This document shows, in pieces, positions 1 to 9,810 of a DNA stretch of 64,000 nucleotides; within the stretch, counting starts at the first letter, position 1; each line of letters opens with the position of its first letter. This stretch comes from Corynebacterium meridianum (lineage in GTDB: Bacteria > Actinomycetota > Actinomycetes > Mycobacteriales > Mycobacteriaceae): assembly GCF_016342265.1 (NCBI RefSeq), contig NZ_JAEIOS010000009.1, positions 248,001 through 312,000 of the forward strand, written 5' to 3'. Position numbers and translations under genes: made by a program. The notes below the pieces were generated by a model, which did not search any database, was not told the origin of the DNA, and worked only from the letters and a program-made list of their open reading frames with translations.

Positions 1-1053
1 GGCGAGCTCATCGCATTCTCGTCCCTGGCGAACTCCGGCAAGCTCGTGCGGCTCGCGGGCGAGGACTCCCGCCGCGGCACCTTCACCCAGCGGCACGCCG
101 TCCTGGTCGACCCGAAGACCTCCGACGACTTCAACCCGCTCAATGAGCTGGCCCAGTCGAAGGGCGACGGCAAGTTCCTCGTCTACAACTCCGCGCTGAC
201 CGAGTACGCCGGCATGGGCTTCGAGTACGGCTACTCCGTGGGCAACCCGGACGCCGTCGTCGCCTGGGAGGCGCAGTTCGGTGACTTCGCCAACGGCGCC
301 CAGACCATCATCGACGAGTACGTCTCCTCCGGTGAGGCCAAGTGGGGCCAGACCTCCGGCGTGATCCTGCTCCTGCCGCACGGCTACGAGGGCATGGGCC
401 CGGACCACTCCTCCGCCCGGATCGAGCGCTACCTGCAGCTGTGCGCCGAGGGGTCCATGACCGTCGCCCAGCCGTCGACGCCGGCGAACTACTTCCACCT
501 GCTGCGTCGCCACGCGCTCAGTGAACTGCACCGTCCGCTGGTCGTGTTCACCCCGAAATCGATGCTCCGCATGAAGGACGCCGCCAGCCCCGTCGAGGAC
601 TTCACCGAGGTGCGCAAGTTCCGCTCGGTCATCAACGACCCGCGTCTGGTGGACCGCGACAACAACGTCGTCGGCGACGTGGACAAGGTCACCACGATCC
701 TGCTGGTCTCCGGAAAGCTGTACTACGAGCTGGAGAAGCGCAGGAAGAAGGACGGTCGCGAGGACGTCGCGATCGTCCGCCTGGAGATGTACCACCCGAT
801 CCCGCACAACCGGCTCAAGGAGGCCTTCGCGTTCTACCCGAACGCCACCGAGGTCCGGTTCTGCCAGGACGAGCCCGCCAACCAGGGCGCATGGCCTTTT
901 CTGGCGCTCAACCTGCCGGAACGCATCCCGGAGATGCCGCCGCTGAAGAGGATCTCGCGTCGTGCCCAGTCCTCCACCTCGACGGGCGTCTCGAAGGTCC
1001 ACCAGTTCGAGCAGCAGCAGCTGATCGATGCGGCCTTCGCCCCGGACGCCTGA
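1..1053 (+). CDS. odhA: 2-oxoglutarate dehydrogenase E1 component OdhA, C-terminal part
   Basis: The reading frame is open from base 1, so the start lies outside the window; about 350 C-terminal residues are present. The sequence is the C-terminal transketolase-like part of the thiamine-diphosphate E1 subunit, with the family-typical stretches [17 protein letters not shown] and [14 protein letters not shown]. The enzyme decarboxylates 2-oxoglutarate in the TCA cycle. In Corynebacteriales OdhA also carries an E2-type acyltransferase domain at its N-terminus (family knowledge, not visible here). A strong hairpin terminator follows the stop. Confidence is high because the sequence is very conserved. 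Confidence 0.96.
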   Translation, partial: GELIAFSSLANSGKLVRLAGEDSRRGTFTQRHAVLVDPKTSDDFNPLNELAQSKGDGKFLVYNSALTEYAGMGFEYGYSVGNPDAVVAWEAQFGDFANGAQTIIDEYVSSGEAKWGQTSGVILLLPHGYEGMGPDHSSARIERYLQLCAEGSMTVAQPSTPANYFHLLRRHALSELHRPLVVFTPKSMLRMKDAASPVEDFTEVRKFRSVINDPRLVDRDNNVVGDVDKVTTILLVSGKLYYELEKRRKKDGREDVAIVRLEMYHPIPHNRLKEAFAFYPNATEVRFCQDEPANQGAWPFLALNLPERIPEMPPLKRISRRAQSSTSTGVSKVHQFEQQQLIDAAFAPDA

Positions 1054-1084
1054 CGCTGATGCGTAGTTCCCCGTGCCCCGGGGA

Positions 1085-1137
1085 ACGTGGAAAGGCCCCG
1101 CTTCACCGGAAACCGGTGGGGCGGGGCCTTTCCACGT
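1085..1137. terminator. Bidirectional hairpin terminator after odhA
   Basis: Perfect 17-base arms (1085-1101 and 1121-1137, ACGTGGAAAGGCCCCGC and its complement) with a second nested stem CACCGG/CCGGTG inside the loop. It lies between convergent odhA and the minus-strand lipoprotein gene and could serve both. Confidence 0.85.
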
Positions 1138-1170
1138 AGGGGGGACGGAGCAGCGCTCTTCAGCGGAGGA

Positions 1171-1872
1171 CTACAGGCCCTCCGCCTGCAGGTACGGAAC
1201 AACCGCCGCCGAGACGGAATTGGATTCCAGGGCATTGCGGGTCAACTCCCGGATGTCGGCGGTGGAAATGGTCCCGCCGACGGAGTTCAGGATCAGCCGG
1301 TCGCGTCGGTTGAGCATCGGTTTCCGGTAGACTGGAACGATGTTCTGCGGGAGTTCCGGACCGTCGTAGTCCGTGCAGCCCAGGGCGTTGGAGGGATCGG
1401 TGGCCATCATGTTCCCCGGAAGTGACCCGACCAGAGCGGCGTACACCTTCTCGCGCCACTCCCCCGAGTTCTTGTCCACCTCCCCGTTCTCCAGCGCTGC
1501 GGTGTACTCGCGGGACAGCTCCTCCGCAGCCACGGGATCGAGCTGGTGAAGCAACTCACCGGTGCAACCGACGACGAGATCGGCCCGCCGTTCATTGAGA
1601 CGCTCGATGCGCTGATTGTCGTTCGAGGCCGTTTCCAGGGTGAGGTAGGCGTCCCGGTCATGCGCGCGCAGGGTGCGCTGGTACATCTCACCGAGGATCC
1701 GCTGCTCGATGGACGAGGAGTTGACCGAAATCTGCACCGGCCGGAACTCCGACTCCCCGGGTGGGGCCGAGGGCTCGGGCGCGCACGCGGCCACCAGGGG
1801 TACGCCGACCACGGTGCCGAGGAGCACCCTGAACAGCCTCCGTAGCGGCGGTGGTGTCTCCTTGAGCGTCAT
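1171..1872 (-). CDS. Secreted lipoprotein, probable substrate-binding-like protein
   Basis: 233 residues. The N-terminus has arginines, a hydrophobic segment and a lipobox LVAAC with Cys30, so export and lipidation are expected. The body resembles periplasmic ligand-binding proteins of the glycine-betaine type (alternating alpha/beta pattern, ERRADLVVGCTGELL), but no transporter partner lies nearby. The ATG at 1872 was chosen because AGGAG precedes it and the signal peptide starts there; the frame stays open upstream to 2034. It converges on odhA. Ligand unknown. Confidence 0.75.
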   Translation of the reverse strand: MTLKETPPPLRRLFRVLLGTVVGVPLVAACAPEPSAPPGESEFRPVQISVNSSSIEQRILGEMYQRTLRAHDRDAYLTLETASNDNQRIERLNERRADLVVGCTGELLHQLDPVAAEELSREYTAALENGEVDKNSGEWREKVYAALVGSLPGNMMATDPSNALGCTDYDGPELPQNIVPVYRKPMLNRRDRLILNSVGGTISTADIRELTRNALESNSVSAAVVPYLQAEGL

Positions 1873-2122
1873 GAACTCTCCTGGCTCGTCCGGTGTGTAG
1901 GCGATGGCCCCCGTCCCCACATATCCGGAGGCCACCATTTCATTACTCCAGTGACACTCTACGTCGACGGACCTGGCCCCGCTGGTACTCCCCAGATGCG
2001 GGCGTTGGTGTACCCACGGCGAGACTCGGTACACTCACTCATGATCCACGACCGAAAGTTCCCGGGGTCCCGGCTCCTCCGGTCGGAATCCACCCGTACC
2101 GCAGAAGGAGCGTCACCGCCCG

Positions 2123-3208
2123 ATGCCCAGTATCCGACGTGTACTCAAGCCGCGGACCTCCCCCGCCGACAAGATCACGCCCTCTCCGATGGGGCCGGAT
2201 GCACCTGTTGAAGAGGCCATCGAGCGCTGCACCGTCTACGTCGACGGCGCCGATGACGGGCAGCCGCACACCTACCGCAGCGCCCTGGAACATGTCCGCA
2301 GGGAGGGCCGCGGATGGGTCTGGCTCGGTCTCCTCGAACCCAACGAGCGTCAGATGATGGAGATCGCCGACGCCTTCAACATCCACGAACTCATCGTCGA
2401 GGACGCGGTCAATGCGCACCAGCGCCCGAAGGTCGAGCGCTACGACCAGCAGCTGTTCATGGTCGTGCGGTCGGTCATGTTCAAGGAGCACGAGTCCGTC
2501 AACGACGCCTCGGAGATCATCGAGACCGGGGAGATCCAGATGATCCTCGGGCCCGACTTCATCATCACCGTCCGACACGGCAAACCCTCGAACATCAAGG
2601 GACTGCGCAAGCGCGTCGAGGAGGACCCGGAACAGACCGCCCTCGGACCTGCCTCCGTCGCGTGGATGATCATGGACACGGCGGTCGACGAGTACGTGCG
2701 GATCGGCGGTGAGCTCGCCGCCGACGTCGACGAGCTCGAGGCGGAGGTATTCACCCCGAACGAACGCTTCGACATCCAGACGATCTACATGCTCAAGCGG
2801 GAGATCCTGGAGATGCGGCACTCGATCGATCCGCTCGCCGCCGCCCTCCGGCTGCTGCTGGAGCGCAACGGGGACATGCTCCCCGGTGAACTCGTCAGGT
2901 ACTTCCGTGACGTCCTCGACCACGAACTGCTCGCGGTCGACAGCGTACGGGGTCTCGATGAGCGACTGTCCGCGCTGATCGACGCGGGCGTCGCGAAGAT
3001 CACGCTTCAGGAGAACGACGACATGCGGAAGATCTCCTCCGTCGCCATCATGGCCGCCGTGCCCACGGTCATCGCCGGCATCTACGGCATGAACTTCGAG
3101 GTCATGCCGGAACTCGGGTTGAAGTACGGCTACTACATGGCGCTCCTGCTGATGGTCGGCTCGGTACTGTTCCTGTGGTGGCTGCTGCGCCGCAAGAACT
3201 GGTTCTGA
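2123..3208 (+). CDS. corA: CorA-family magnesium/cobalt channel
   Basis: 361 residues, typical for CorA. A cytoplasmic alpha/beta and helical N-domain (about 35-300) is followed by the pore helix ending in the signature YGMNF (GMN at 322-324), a second membrane helix and a basic tail (RRKNW). CorA forms a pentameric channel for Mg2+ import in the inner membrane. AAGGAG lies about 10 nt before the ATG. A soluble MgtE_N/CBS protein is encoded just downstream, so the region may concern magnesium homeostasis. Confidence 0.95.
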   Translation: MPSIRRVLKPRTSPADKITPSPMGPDAPVEEAIERCTVYVDGADDGQPHTYRSALEHVRREGRGWVWLGLLEPNERQMMEIADAFNIHELIVEDAVNAHQRPKVERYDQQLFMVVRSVMFKEHESVNDASEIIETGEIQMILGPDFIITVRHGKPSNIKGLRKRVEEDPEQTALGPASVAWMIMDTAVDEYVRIGGELAADVDELEAEVFTPNERFDIQTIYMLKREILEMRHSIDPLAAALRLLLERNGDMLPGELVRYFRDVLDHELLAVDSVRGLDERLSALIDAGVAKITLQENDDMRKISSVAIMAAVPTVIAGIYGMNFEVMPELGLKYGYYMALLLMVGSVLFLWWLLRRKNWF

Positions 3209-3229
3209 GCCGTCCCGGCCACGGGCCGG

Positions 3230-3745
3230 TCACTGGTCGGGCCGGTGCCTTCCCCCGAGGTTGGCGCGCGCGATCTCGTCCCGCGCCCGGCGCGCGTGTT
3301 CCGGTGTGCAGAGAACGTCGTAGCGTCCGGCCACGATCTGCGTGGTAGTAGCGAAGTCCCGCCGGCCCTTCGACGCCGCATACGGAACCGCCGCGGCGAT
3401 CAGTCCGAAGATCACCCCCATGACGATGCCGTAGATCATCGGGGCCATGAAGTTCTCGCTGAACAGACTCATCAGAATGCCGACGAACAGGCCCATCCAG
3501 GCTCCCGACGCGGCACCCGCCGCGAGGACCCGACCCCAGGTCAACCGGCCGACGACCCGTTCGACCTCCATGAGATTCACCCCGACGATCGTTAGTTCGT
3601 TGACGGGGAAGTCGCCACGATCGCTGAGCATGTCGACGGCGGCCTGCGCGGAGGTGTAGTCCCCGAAACTGCCGACGGGCCAGCCTTCCGGACGTCGCCG
3701 CTCGCCCGGCTGGTTCCGCGCCTGGGGGTTTCCGAACGGTGTCAT
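3230..3745 (-). CDS. General stress protein 17M-like membrane protein
   Basis: 171 residues. The first part (about 20-65: GSFGDYTSAQAAVDMLSD, then NELTIVG) matches the N-terminal fold of 'general stress protein, 17M' proteins. Two glycine-rich membrane helices follow (about 78-125, GAASGAWMGLFVGILMS and MIYGIVMGVIFGLIAAA). It is convergent with corA. AGGAGGAGATC lies upstream; an in-frame GTG at 3751 is an equally plausible start (5-nt spacing against 11 nt for this ATG). The function of the family is not established. Confidence 0.8.
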   Translation of the reverse strand: MTPFGNPQARNQPGERRRPEGWPVGSFGDYTSAQAAVDMLSDRGDFPVNELTIVGVNLMEVERVVGRLTWGRVLAAGAASGAWMGLFVGILMSLFSENFMAPMIYGIVMGVIFGLIAAAVPYAASKGRRDFATTTQIVAGRYDVLCTPEHARRARDEIARANLGGRHRPDQ

Positions 3746-3877
3746 GCTCACGATCTCCTCCTGCGGTTCGGTGGGACAGGTACGCCACCGGGGATTCCGG
3801 AGGTCTCTCCTCCATTCCGTAGAACGGTTCGACCGGGTGGAATGTTCCCGGGCGGAGGCACAGTAAAGTGGATCCAC

Positions 3878-5203
3878 ATGAGCCCTATCACCCGTGTGTA
3901 CGCAGGCCGTCTCTCCGGCATGGTCGTCCGTGGCCCCGACACCGATGTCATCGGCCGCGTCCGCGACATCGTCATCGCGGTGCGCCCCAACGGACAGACC
4001 TCCCGGGCGCTCGGCCTCGTGGTGGAGATGCTGAACAAGCGGCGGATCTTCCTCCCGATGCTCCGGATCGCGGAGATCGAGCCCCAGGAGATCATGCTCG
4101 CCACGGGTTCGGTGTCCCTGCGGGCGTTCCAGTCCAGAACCGGTGAGCTCACCATCATGACGGACATCGTCGGCTCGAAGATCCAGGTGGACGACCCGGA
4201 GCTCGACCACCTGCACGGCAGGGCCCTCGAGATCGCCGATGTCGAGCTGGAGCGCACCCGTACCCGCGACTGGGTGATCTCGCGCGTCGCGGTGTACCAC
4301 GAGAAACCGAAGTTCGGTCGACGTCCGAAACTGGATGTGGTGCCCTGGACGCATGTGCACGGTATCTCCGCGGGCGGTACCGGCGACCCGGACGCCACCG
4401 CGGAGATGATCGCCCAGTTCGACGACATGCGTCCGGCGGACATCGCGACCCAGCTGTACACGCTTCCCGCCCAGCAGCGGGAGCAGATCGCCGTTGAGCT
4501 CGACGACGAGCGGCTCGCCGACGTCATGCAGGAGCTGCCCGAGGACCGGCAGGCGGAGCTCCTCGACGCCCTCGACTTCGAACGCGCCGCCGACGTGCTC
4601 GAGGAGATGGATCCCGATGACGCGGCGGACCTGCTGGGAGAACTGCCGGACGCCAAGGCCGCGGCTCTCCTGGAGGAGATGAACCCGGAGGAGTCCGCAC
4701 CGGTCCGCCGGTTGATGAGCTTCTCCCCCGACACCGTGGGCGCCCTGATGACTCCGGAACCCCTGGTGCTGACACCGCAGACGACGGTCGCCGAGGCACT
4801 CGCGTTCGCCCGCGACCCGGAGCTGCCCACGTCCCTGTCATCGATGGTGTTCGTGGTCCGCCCGCCGACGGCCACACCGACCGGAAAATACCTCGGTTGC
4901 GTCCATCTGCAGCGTCTCCTGAGGGAACCCCCTGGATCACTGATCGGCGGCTGCCTCGATCCCGATCTGCCCCCGCTGTACGCCGACGACGACCAGGAGA
5001 CCGCCGCGCGCTACTTCGCGACCTACAACCTCGTGTGTGGTCCGGTGCTCGACCCCGACAAGCACCTCCTCGGAGCCGTCGCCGTCGATGACCTCCTGGA
5101 CCACATGCTCCCCGACGACTGGCGCGAGCGGGGTCTGCGGCCCGATCCGGAACAGGGCGGCGGACGCCCCCTGCTGCGCCCCGGCCCGCAGGCGTCCAGG
5201 TGA
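3878..5203 (+). CDS. PRC-barrel / MgtE_N / CBS-domain protein without membrane domain
   Basis: 441 residues. N-terminal PRC-barrel-like part (about 1-140), then a superhelical MgtE N-domain rich in acidic LPEDRQAELLDALD-type repeats (about 175-270), then a CBS pair (about 285-430, from GALMTPEPLVLTPQTTVAEAL). The five-helix transport domain of MgtE is absent, so this is a soluble sensor or partner rather than a channel. Such proteins are conserved in actinobacteria. A TAAAGT box at 3864-3869 lies 8 nt before the ATG, suggesting leaderless transcription. The DUF1003 gene follows after 55 nt and may be co-transcribed. Confidence 0.88.
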   Translation: MSPITRVYAGRLSGMVVRGPDTDVIGRVRDIVIAVRPNGQTSRALGLVVEMLNKRRIFLPMLRIAEIEPQEIMLATGSVSLRAFQSRTGELTIMTDIVGSKIQVDDPELDHLHGRALEIADVELERTRTRDWVISRVAVYHEKPKFGRRPKLDVVPWTHVHGISAGGTGDPDATAEMIAQFDDMRPADIATQLYTLPAQQREQIAVELDDERLADVMQELPEDRQAELLDALDFERAADVLEEMDPDDAADLLGELPDAKAAALLEEMNPEESAPVRRLMSFSPDTVGALMTPEPLVLTPQTTVAEALAFARDPELPTSLSSMVFVVRPPTATPTGKYLGCVHLQRLLREPPGSLIGGCLDPDLPPLYADDDQETAARYFATYNLVCGPVLDPDKHLLGAVAVDDLLDHMLPDDWRERGLRPDPEQGGGRPLLRPGPQASR

Positions 5204-5258
5204 CGTCCCGCCACACCATCCCGACAGTTTTCCCAGCACATCGTGAAGGAGCCCACCC

Positions 5259-5861
5259 GTGGCTGATTACCAGCGCAGTGATCTCGACACCCCGGTAGCC
5301 GGTCAGCGCCGGAAGCTCATCAACATCGACGGCGACTCGGTCGGCGCCTTCGCGGAGAAGGTCGCCCGGTTCTTCGGCACCGGTGAGTACCTGTTCTGGC
5401 AGACGGTGTTCGTGATCATCTGGATCGCGCTCAACGTCGGCGCCTGGAAGTTCAGCTGGGATCCCTACCCGTTCATCCTCCTCAACCTCGCGTTCTCCAC
5501 GCAGGCGGCCTACGCGGCCCCCCTCATCCTCCTCGCCCAGAACCGGCAGGAGGACCGGGACCGCGTGGTCATCGCGGAGGACCGGCGGCGCAGTGAACAG
5601 ACGAAGGCCGACACGGAGTTCCTCGCCCGCGAGCTCGCCGGCGTGCGGATCGCCGTCGGTGAGACGGTCACCCGCGATTATCTCCGGCGTGAGCTCGAGG
5701 AGCTGACGGACGTCCTGGAACGCCTCGAGGCGAAGATCGACGACGAGTCCGCCGCGCGGCAGGCGCGGGAGCATCTGGAGCACGGTGAGCGGGACAGGAA
5801 GGACCTCCTCTCGGAACCGACCATGGGCGAGATCAACGAGCGCGGCGACGACCACCGGTGA
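5259..5861 (+). CDS. DUF1003 membrane protein
   Basis: 200 residues. Two membrane helices (about 47-64 and 70-90, around IIWIALNVGAW and LLNLAFSTQAAYAAPLILLAQNRQ) followed by the family-typical RQEDRDR segment and a long charged, probably coiled-coil C-terminus. GTG start with GAAGGAG 8 nt upstream. It lies directly behind the MgtE_N/CBS gene, a pairing that is common in actinobacteria and suggests an ion-related membrane role; no biochemical function is known. Confidence 0.88.
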   Translation: MADYQRSDLDTPVAGQRRKLINIDGDSVGAFAEKVARFFGTGEYLFWQTVFVIIWIALNVGAWKFSWDPYPFILLNLAFSTQAAYAAPLILLAQNRQEDRDRVVIAEDRRRSEQTKADTEFLARELAGVRIAVGETVTRDYLRRELEELTDVLERLEAKIDDESAARQAREHLEHGERDRKDLLSEPTMGEINERGDDHR

Positions 5862-5941
5862 CCTCATCGGGGCCGCGGAACCGCCGGGGCACGGGAAACC
5901 CCGCACGGCGTGGCGGGGTGGTGGCGCGCTAGGATCGTCTG

Positions 5942-7081
5942 GTGATGACTACCGTGACTGAATCCGAAGTCCGCGCCGCGCTCGCCCGGGTGATCGACCC
6001 GGAGATCGGGCGCCCGATCACCGAACTCGGCATGGTGAAATCCATCGCCGTCGACGGCTCATCCGTGCAGGTCGAGATCTACCTGACCATCGCCGGTTGC
6101 CCGATGAAGTCGACGCTGACGGAGAACTCCCGCGCAGCGGTAGCAGAGCTCGACGGCGTCACCGAGGTCACCGTCACCACCGACGTGATGAGCGATGAAC
6201 AGCGCCGCGAACTGCGTACGAGCCTCCGGGGCAACGCCACCGAGGTGGTCAACCCCTTCGCGCAGCCGGGGTGCACGACCCGCATCTACGCCGTCGCCAG
6301 CGGCAAGGGGGGCGTGGGCAAATCGTCCATGACCGTGAACCTCGCAGCGGCACTCGCCGCCCGGGGGCTCTCCGTGGGTGTGCTGGACGCCGACATCTAC
6401 GGCCACTCGATCCCGCACATGCTCGGTTCGGACGAGCGACCGCACCAGGTCGACGACATGATCATGCCGCCCATGGCCCACGGGGTGAAGATGATCTCCA
6501 TCGGCCATTTCGTCGAGGGCAACTCCCCCGTCGTCTGGCGCGGCCCCATGCTGCACCGGGCGATCACCCAGTTCCTCACCGATGTGTTCTGGGGCGATCT
6601 GGATGTGCTTCTGCTCGATCTCCCGCCCGGGACCGGCGATGTCGCCATCTCCGTCGCCCAGCTGGTGCCCAACGCCGAACTGCTCATCGTCACCACCCCG
6701 CAGGCGGCCGCGGCCGAGGTCGCCGAGCGTGCCGGATCCATCAGCCAGCAGACCCGGCAGCGCATCGCCGGCGTCATCGAGAACATGGGGGCGATGGTGA
6801 TGCCCGACGGCTCCACCGTCGACGTGTTCGGCGCCGGGGGCGGCCAGACCGTGGCGGACCGGCTGTCCATCCTCACCGGAACCGAGATCGATCTGCTCGG
6901 AGAAGTGCCCCTCGATCCGGCACTCCGTGCGGGCGGCGACGTCGGTGTCCCCGTGGTCATCGCCCACCCGGAGTCCCCCACATCCGTGGCGATCGGGGAG
7001 ATCGCGGACAAGATCGTGGTTCGGCGCGAGTCGCTGGCCGGGAGATCCCTGAATCTGGGGGTCGCGAACAAACAACGGTGA
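5942..7081 (+). CDS. mrp: Mrp/ApbC-family iron-sulfur carrier ATPase
   Basis: 379 residues. An N-terminal MIP18/DUF59 domain (about 5-90, with AGCPMKSTL containing the conserved Cys) precedes a ParA-like P-loop ATPase with deviant Walker A GKGGVGKSS (121-129) and the LLLDLPPGTGD motif. Family members bind and transfer [4Fe-4S] clusters to apoproteins. A TAGGAT -10 box (5930-5935) lies 6 nt before the GTG, favouring a leaderless GTG start; the next codon is an ATG at 5945. Confidence 0.93.
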   Translation: MMTTVTESEVRAALARVIDPEIGRPITELGMVKSIAVDGSSVQVEIYLTIAGCPMKSTLTENSRAAVAELDGVTEVTVTTDVMSDEQRRELRTSLRGNATEVVNPFAQPGCTTRIYAVASGKGGVGKSSMTVNLAAALAARGLSVGVLDADIYGHSIPHMLGSDERPHQVDDMIMPPMAHGVKMISIGHFVEGNSPVVWRGPMLHRAITQFLTDVFWGDLDVLLLDLPPGTGDVAISVAQLVPNAELLIVTTPQAAAAEVAERAGSISQQTRQRIAGVIENMGAMVMPDGSTVDVFGAGGGQTVADRLSILTGTEIDLLGEVPLDPALRAGGDVGVPVVIAHPESPTSVAIGEIADKIVVRRESLAGRSLNLGVANKQR

Positions 7082-7107
7082 ACGGGCGTGACTGAGGCGC
7101 GGAACGG

Positions 7108-7138
7108 ACCCCGGGGGCAGCAGGTCGCACCCCGGGGT
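7108..7138. terminator. Terminator between mrp and tatB
   Basis: ACCCCGGGG (7108-7116) and CCCCGGGGT (7130-7138) can pair and are followed by the pyrimidine-rich TCTTCCTCGTCTT. It separates convergent mrp and tatB. Confidence 0.7.
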
Positions 7139-7173
7139 TCTTCCTCGTCTTAGGAGGGGGGCCGGGTTCTCCC

Positions 7174-7665
7174 CTAGGTGACATCCGACCAGTCGGCACC
7201 ACCGGATGATTCAGGCGCCGACTGGTCGACGGATCCGGAAGATACGGGGCCTCCGTCGGTGGGCCGATCGACGCGAACCGTCTCTTCGGCGGCCTGCCTC
7301 ACGGTGGTGCCCTGTTCCGCGGCCCGCTGCCTGTGCGCCCGTCCCGCGGTGTCACCGGACATGATCTTCTTCGGGTCGAAGGCGTCGAGGAGGCTGTCGT
7401 CCCCGTCGAAGAGAGTCTTGGTGAGCATGGCACGCGGACCCATCCGCTGCATCGCGGCGAGCTCCCCGAGGGGCCGGGAGATGTCCTCGAACTCGGGGCC
7501 GAACTCCTCATTCATCGAACGCTTGGCGTTGTCGATGGCCGTCCGCGCGGCGAGGATCGCGGCACGGACGTCCTCGATGACCCGCGGCAGACGTTCAGGG
7601 CCGATGACTATGAGCCCCACGACAAAGAGAACGAATATCTCGGACCAACCGACACTGGTGAACAC
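7174..7665 (-). CDS. tatB: Twin-arginine translocase subunit TatB
   Basis: 163 residues. Short N-terminal membrane helix (about 8-22, EIFVLFVVGLIVIGPERLP) with the conserved E-x-PERLP hinge, an amphipathic helix (about 25-60), and a variable acidic C-terminal tail. TatB with TatC recognises twin-arginine signal peptides. Its place after sigE-cseE agrees with other Corynebacteriales. No tatA or tatC is nearby. The ATG at 7665 gives the expected exposed N-terminus. Confidence 0.94.
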   Translation of the reverse strand: MFTSVGWSEIFVLFVVGLIVIGPERLPRVIEDVRAAILAARTAIDNAKRSMNEEFGPEFEDISRPLGELAAMQRMGPRAMLTKTLFDGDDSLLDAFDPKKIMSGDTAGRAHRQRAAEQGTTVRQAAEETVRVDRPTDGGPVSSGSVDQSAPESSGGADWSDVT

Positions 7666-7714
7666 CCCTTCATACTAACGGAAGGGCCTTACCGGGCAAG
7701 GTTGACGCCGGTAC

Positions 7715-8128
7715 TCACCGACCTCGGGAGCGTCGCACGGCCCGATAGAGGATGTCGACCTTGTCGAGCAGTGTCTCCGGGGGTGAGCACACGGTGTCCT
7801 CTATGCCCGGCCCGGCCGGGCAGGACTGCGCGATCGACGTCAGTCGTTCCATGAGCGACGAGGGGACACGGATGTCGTCGTTCTCACTGCAGGTGCGCAG
7901 CCGTTCCGCGGCCCGCCGCTGATGATCGACTTCGTCCCGACATTCGACGCAGTGCACCATGTGCACCCTCGCGCGGTGCGCCGCGCCCGCTGTCAGCTCT
8001 CCGTCGACGAAAGCGGCCACCGCTTCCGGGCTCAAATGCTCGACGGAGGCGAACTCGCGGTGTTTCCGGGCCCGCCGGGGTGCATCCGCACACGGCGTCC
8101 GCCCGTCATCGGGCTGCTGTTCGGTCAT
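7715..8128 (-). CDS. cseE: Anti-sigma factor of SigE with zinc-binding ZAS motif
   Basis: 137 residues. The anti-sigma domain has HLSPEAVAAFVDGEL followed by the zinc-binding H56-x3-C60-x2-C63 (HMVHCVEC), the ZAS signature. There is no membrane segment, so it is a cytosolic anti-sigma factor. It lies immediately downstream of sigE (133-nt gap) and is expected to bind SigE until cell-envelope or thiol stress releases it. Homologous to corynebacterial CseE and mycobacterial RseA. Confidence 0.93.
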   Translation of the reverse strand: MTEQQPDDGRTPCADAPRRARKHREFASVEHLSPEAVAAFVDGELTAGAAHRARVHMVHCVECRDEVDHQRRAAERLRTCSENDDIRVPSSLMERLTSIAQSCPAGPGIEDTVCSPPETLLDKVDILYRAVRRSRGR

Positions 8129-8261
8129 AAGGAACCGCCTCCCTGTACTTCGCCGTGCTGAGCCGGATGACCGTTCCGGGTCTCCGTTGTCTCTGACGCC
8201 AAGAATACGCGGCTCGGCCGTTCGGTGTCTGCGTCAACGCGGTGGTGTACCGGGGAAACGA

Positions 8262-8939
8262 TCAGCTAACCGTTCCCAGCGGAATGAGGAGCTGTGCGTC
8301 GGAATCGGTGAGTGCGGCGTCCTCCAGGCTCTTCCGCAACTGACTCCGCCCGCGATGGATGCGTGACCGGACCGTGCCCATCTTCACACCGAGGGTGTCC
8401 GCGATCTCGTCGTAGGTCATGCCGAGGACGTCACAGAGGACGACGGCTACGCGGAAGTCGGGGCTCAGGGCATCGAGTGCGTTCTGGAGCACCGGATCCA
8501 GGTTGGCGAAGTTGTACGCCTGTTCCGGGGTCATCTCGTTGCCGGGGACCCGGTCGTAGTCCTCCGGGAGCGCCTCCATCCGGATGCGGCTGCGGTGACG
8601 GACCATGTCCAGGAAGAGATTGGTGGTGATGCGGTGGAGCCAACCCTCGAAGGTCCCGGGCTGGTAGGTCCTGAGCGAACGGAACACCCGCATGAACGTC
8701 TCCTGGGTGAGGTCCTCGGCATCATGCTGATTGCCGGACAGCCGGTACGCCAGCCGGTAGACACTGTCCGCATGTTCCGCAACCAACTCAGCCCATGTCG
8801 GCATCTCGGCCGCCCCGGCGTCGAACGCGGCGGTTCCCCGGAGCTCCGTGGCGTACGCGTCGTCACCGCCGGTGGCGGCCTGAACGTCAGCGGGACCGGT
8901 CGTTCCGTAGGGATCGGGCGTCATGCTTCGATTGTCCAT
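8262..8939 (-). CDS. sigE: ECF sigma factor SigE
   Basis: 225 residues. Region 2 (about 53-125, [31 protein letters not shown]) and region 4 (about 160-210, [43 protein letters not shown]) of an ECF sigma factor. It directs RNA polymerase to envelope-stress promoters. An N-terminal extension of about 45 residues is typical for actinobacterial SigE. A TAGGAT hexamer lies 9 nt before the ATG. An alternative start is the internal ATG at 8924. Confidence 0.95.
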   Translation of the reverse strand: MDNRSMTPDPYGTTGPADVQAATGGDDAYATELRGTAAFDAGAAEMPTWAELVAEHADSVYRLAYRLSGNQHDAEDLTQETFMRVFRSLRTYQPGTFEGWLHRITTNLFLDMVRHRSRIRMEALPEDYDRVPGNEMTPEQAYNFANLDPVLQNALDALSPDFRVAVVLCDVLGMTYDEIADTLGVKMGTVRSRIHRGRSQLRKSLEDAALTDSDAQLLIPLGTVS

Positions 8940-9127
8940 CAGGGACGTATCCTATAACGAAGCGGGTCCTTAAACCATCCTGATTTTCCTGCGTCAGTTC
9001 AGTAACACCACTTGAACGCTCCGGAAAGCACCCCCGCACCCATCCCCCCGATGTTCACTCACGCCACAGTCACAACAACCGGCGGGTTGCCCCTGCTTTG
9101 ATCGGATCCCGCCATACACTTGAACCC

Positions 9128-9787
9128 GTGAGTGACACTGCCTTCAGAACCCTCAGTTCCTACATCACCGGAACCACCGACACCCCTCCCGAACTCGCTG
9201 ACGCCAGGAGCGATGCGGGCGAGTTCGGACTCAGCGTGCCGGACGAGATCACCGGATCCCTCCTCGCCACCCTCGCCGCCGGCGCGGTGACCGGCGACTC
9301 GGCCGGTGCTATCGCCGTCACCCCGGCGGCGGGCGTGGTCGGTCTCTATCTCCTGGCGGGACTCGGGGAACGCGGACACCTCACCTGCATCGATCCGGAA
9401 GCCGAACATCAGAAACAGGCCCGGACGACGTTCACCAGCGCGGGATACCGCCCCGGCCGGTTCCGGTTCCTGCCGTCCCGCCCTCTCGAGGTGATGGGGC
9501 GTCTCGCACAGGGGTCCTATCAGCTCGTCTACGGGGACATGCGCCCGAGTGACCTCAAGGCCTTCATCAACGCCGCCTGGCCGCTGCTCAGCGACAACGG
9601 GATACTCATTCTCGCCGACTGCCTCCTCGACGGGACCCTCGCGGACGACACCCGCCGTGACCGCGACACCGTAGCCGCCCGGGAAGCCGACGAGTATGTC
9701 CGGCAGATGGAGGATGCGCTGGTGACCCGGCTTCCACTGGGTGCCGGAATGACGATCCTCACGAAGCGGTCGACCCCCGCATCCTGA
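9128..9787 (+). CDS. SAM-dependent O-methyltransferase
   Basis: 219 residues. The family-3 O-methyltransferase fold is visible: GAIAVTPAAGVVGLYLLAGL for the SAM loop (with TPAAGVVGL in place of the usual G-x-G), then HLTCIDPEAEHQKQAR, FLPSRPLEVM, YQLVYGDMRP and DNGILILADCLLDG. It is divergent from sigE, an arrangement shared with Mycobacterium. The GTG at 9128 was chosen because TACACT (9115-9120) lies 7 nt upstream, matching a leaderless promoter. Substrate unknown. Confidence 0.87.
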   Translation: MSDTAFRTLSSYITGTTDTPPELADARSDAGEFGLSVPDEITGSLLATLAAGAVTGDSAGAIAVTPAAGVVGLYLLAGLGERGHLTCIDPEAEHQKQARTTFTSAGYRPGRFRFLPSRPLEVMGRLAQGSYQLVYGDMRPSDLKAFINAAWPLLSDNGILILADCLLDGTLADDTRRDRDTVAAREADEYVRQMEDALVTRLPLGAGMTILTKRSTPAS

Positions 9788-9810
9788 CCCCCGTCACGGG
9801 AGAAGCACGA

